A model generated the notes under the pieces. The model saw only the letters and a program-made list of their open reading frames with translations. It was not told the origin of the DNA and made no database searches. The position numbers and the translations under genes are program-made. Below, one piece after another: positions 63,795 to 64,000 of a stretch of 64,000 nucleotides of DNA (position 1 is the stretch's first letter; every line of letters begins with the position of its first letter). Location of the stretch: the IMG/VR virus record IMGVR_UViG_3300030090_003481, positions 4,312 through 68,311 of that record. One strand, 5' to 3'. The stretch comes from a virus.

Positions 63795-64000
63795 ACTACA
63801 TAATTATCTTTAACTTTACCTTTAGTAAAAGGAGTAGGTAAGTGTGGATTATAAAATAATACTTGACCTCTTTTACCATATTCAAGAAAACTTTCACTTA
63901 GATGACTCATATAAATAGCAACTATGTAAAGTTTAGGATTATGCTTAAGATCTTTTTCTAAGTAATCATTACCATCAGTAATAAGTAAAGCAGGTCTACC
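63788..64000 (-). CDS. Partial minus-strand protein (C-terminal 70 aa)
   Basis: An open frame running in from the right edge (codon at 63998-64000) to TAA at 63788. The visible end has an alpha/beta pattern (KLYIVAIYMSHLSESFLEYGKRGQVLFYN) and a basic finish. It overlaps the radical SAM start by 7 bases, suggesting an operon. It is too short to identify. Confidence 0.55.
   Translation of the reverse strand, partial: GRPALLITDGNDYLEKDLKHNPKLYIVAIYMSHLSESFLEYGKRGQVLFYNPHLPTPFTKGKVKDNYVVC

Overview
The window looks like the late (virion and lysis) half of a crAss-like tailed phage infecting a marine flavobacterium-type Bacteroidetes host. The DNA is very AT-rich. Genes are packed head to tail on the + strand from the left edge to about 62.9 kb, with no gene-free stretch longer than 300 bases. 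Nearly every gene ends in TAA and starts behind an A-rich leader without a Shine-Dalgarno sequence, as in Bacteroidetes. I saw no tRNA, CRISPR, integrase or insertion sequence. The crAss-like assignment rests on gene order and remembered family patterns: major capsid protein, IHF-like protein, P22 gp4-like ring protein, muzzle protein, three large internal proteins, and a giant polypeptide with the DFDxD motif of the crAss-like virion RNA polymerase. No database search was run.

Layout. 0-8.3 kb, head module: a protein with a zincin motif (probably cut by the left edge), an acidic scaffold-like protein, the major capsid protein and three further virion proteins, closed by a hairpin. Terminase and portal would be expected to the left. 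8.4-19.8 kb: an unusual block of large Cys-rich, probably fibre or adhesin proteins carrying Bacteroidetes-type 'GCTDPxAxNYNPxAxxDDGSC' modules and VWA-like segments, ending with the first of four small paralogues. 19.8-25.9 kb: an accessory/lysis cassette with a secreted or outer-membrane protein, small membrane proteins, a Cys-free thioredoxin-like secreted protein, two holin candidates, a staphylococcal-nuclease homologue and a 797-aa secreted protein whose 13 GCTD modules and C-terminus resemble host type IX secretion substrates. 25.9-30.3 kb: small structural proteins, a lectin-like protein, a coiled-coil fibre-like protein, a metallophosphoesterase behind a canonical Bacteroidetes promoter, two more small paralogues and a zinc-ribbon-like protein.

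30.3-39.5 kb, connector and tail: an unidentified virion protein, a connector protein, the IHF-like protein, the ring protein, the fourth small paralogue and the 1857-aa muzzle protein. 39.5-62.9 kb, internal (ejected) proteins: 922, 848, 1034 (EF-hand plus peptidase M15), 3669 (zincin plus virion RNA polymerase) and 1246 aa, with two tiny Lys/Arg-rich proteins between the last two. A bidirectional hairpin terminator at about 62.92 kb separates this late block from a minus-strand block that begins with a spore-photoproduct-lyase-like radical SAM protein and a partial gene.

Inferred working: the host polymerase probably transcribes the late genes from sigma-A-type promoters. The virion packages the giant polymerase and a peptidoglycan peptidase, which are ejected at infection. 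The fibre block handles attachment. The signal-peptide cassette would remodel the host envelope or coat the cell surface during infection.
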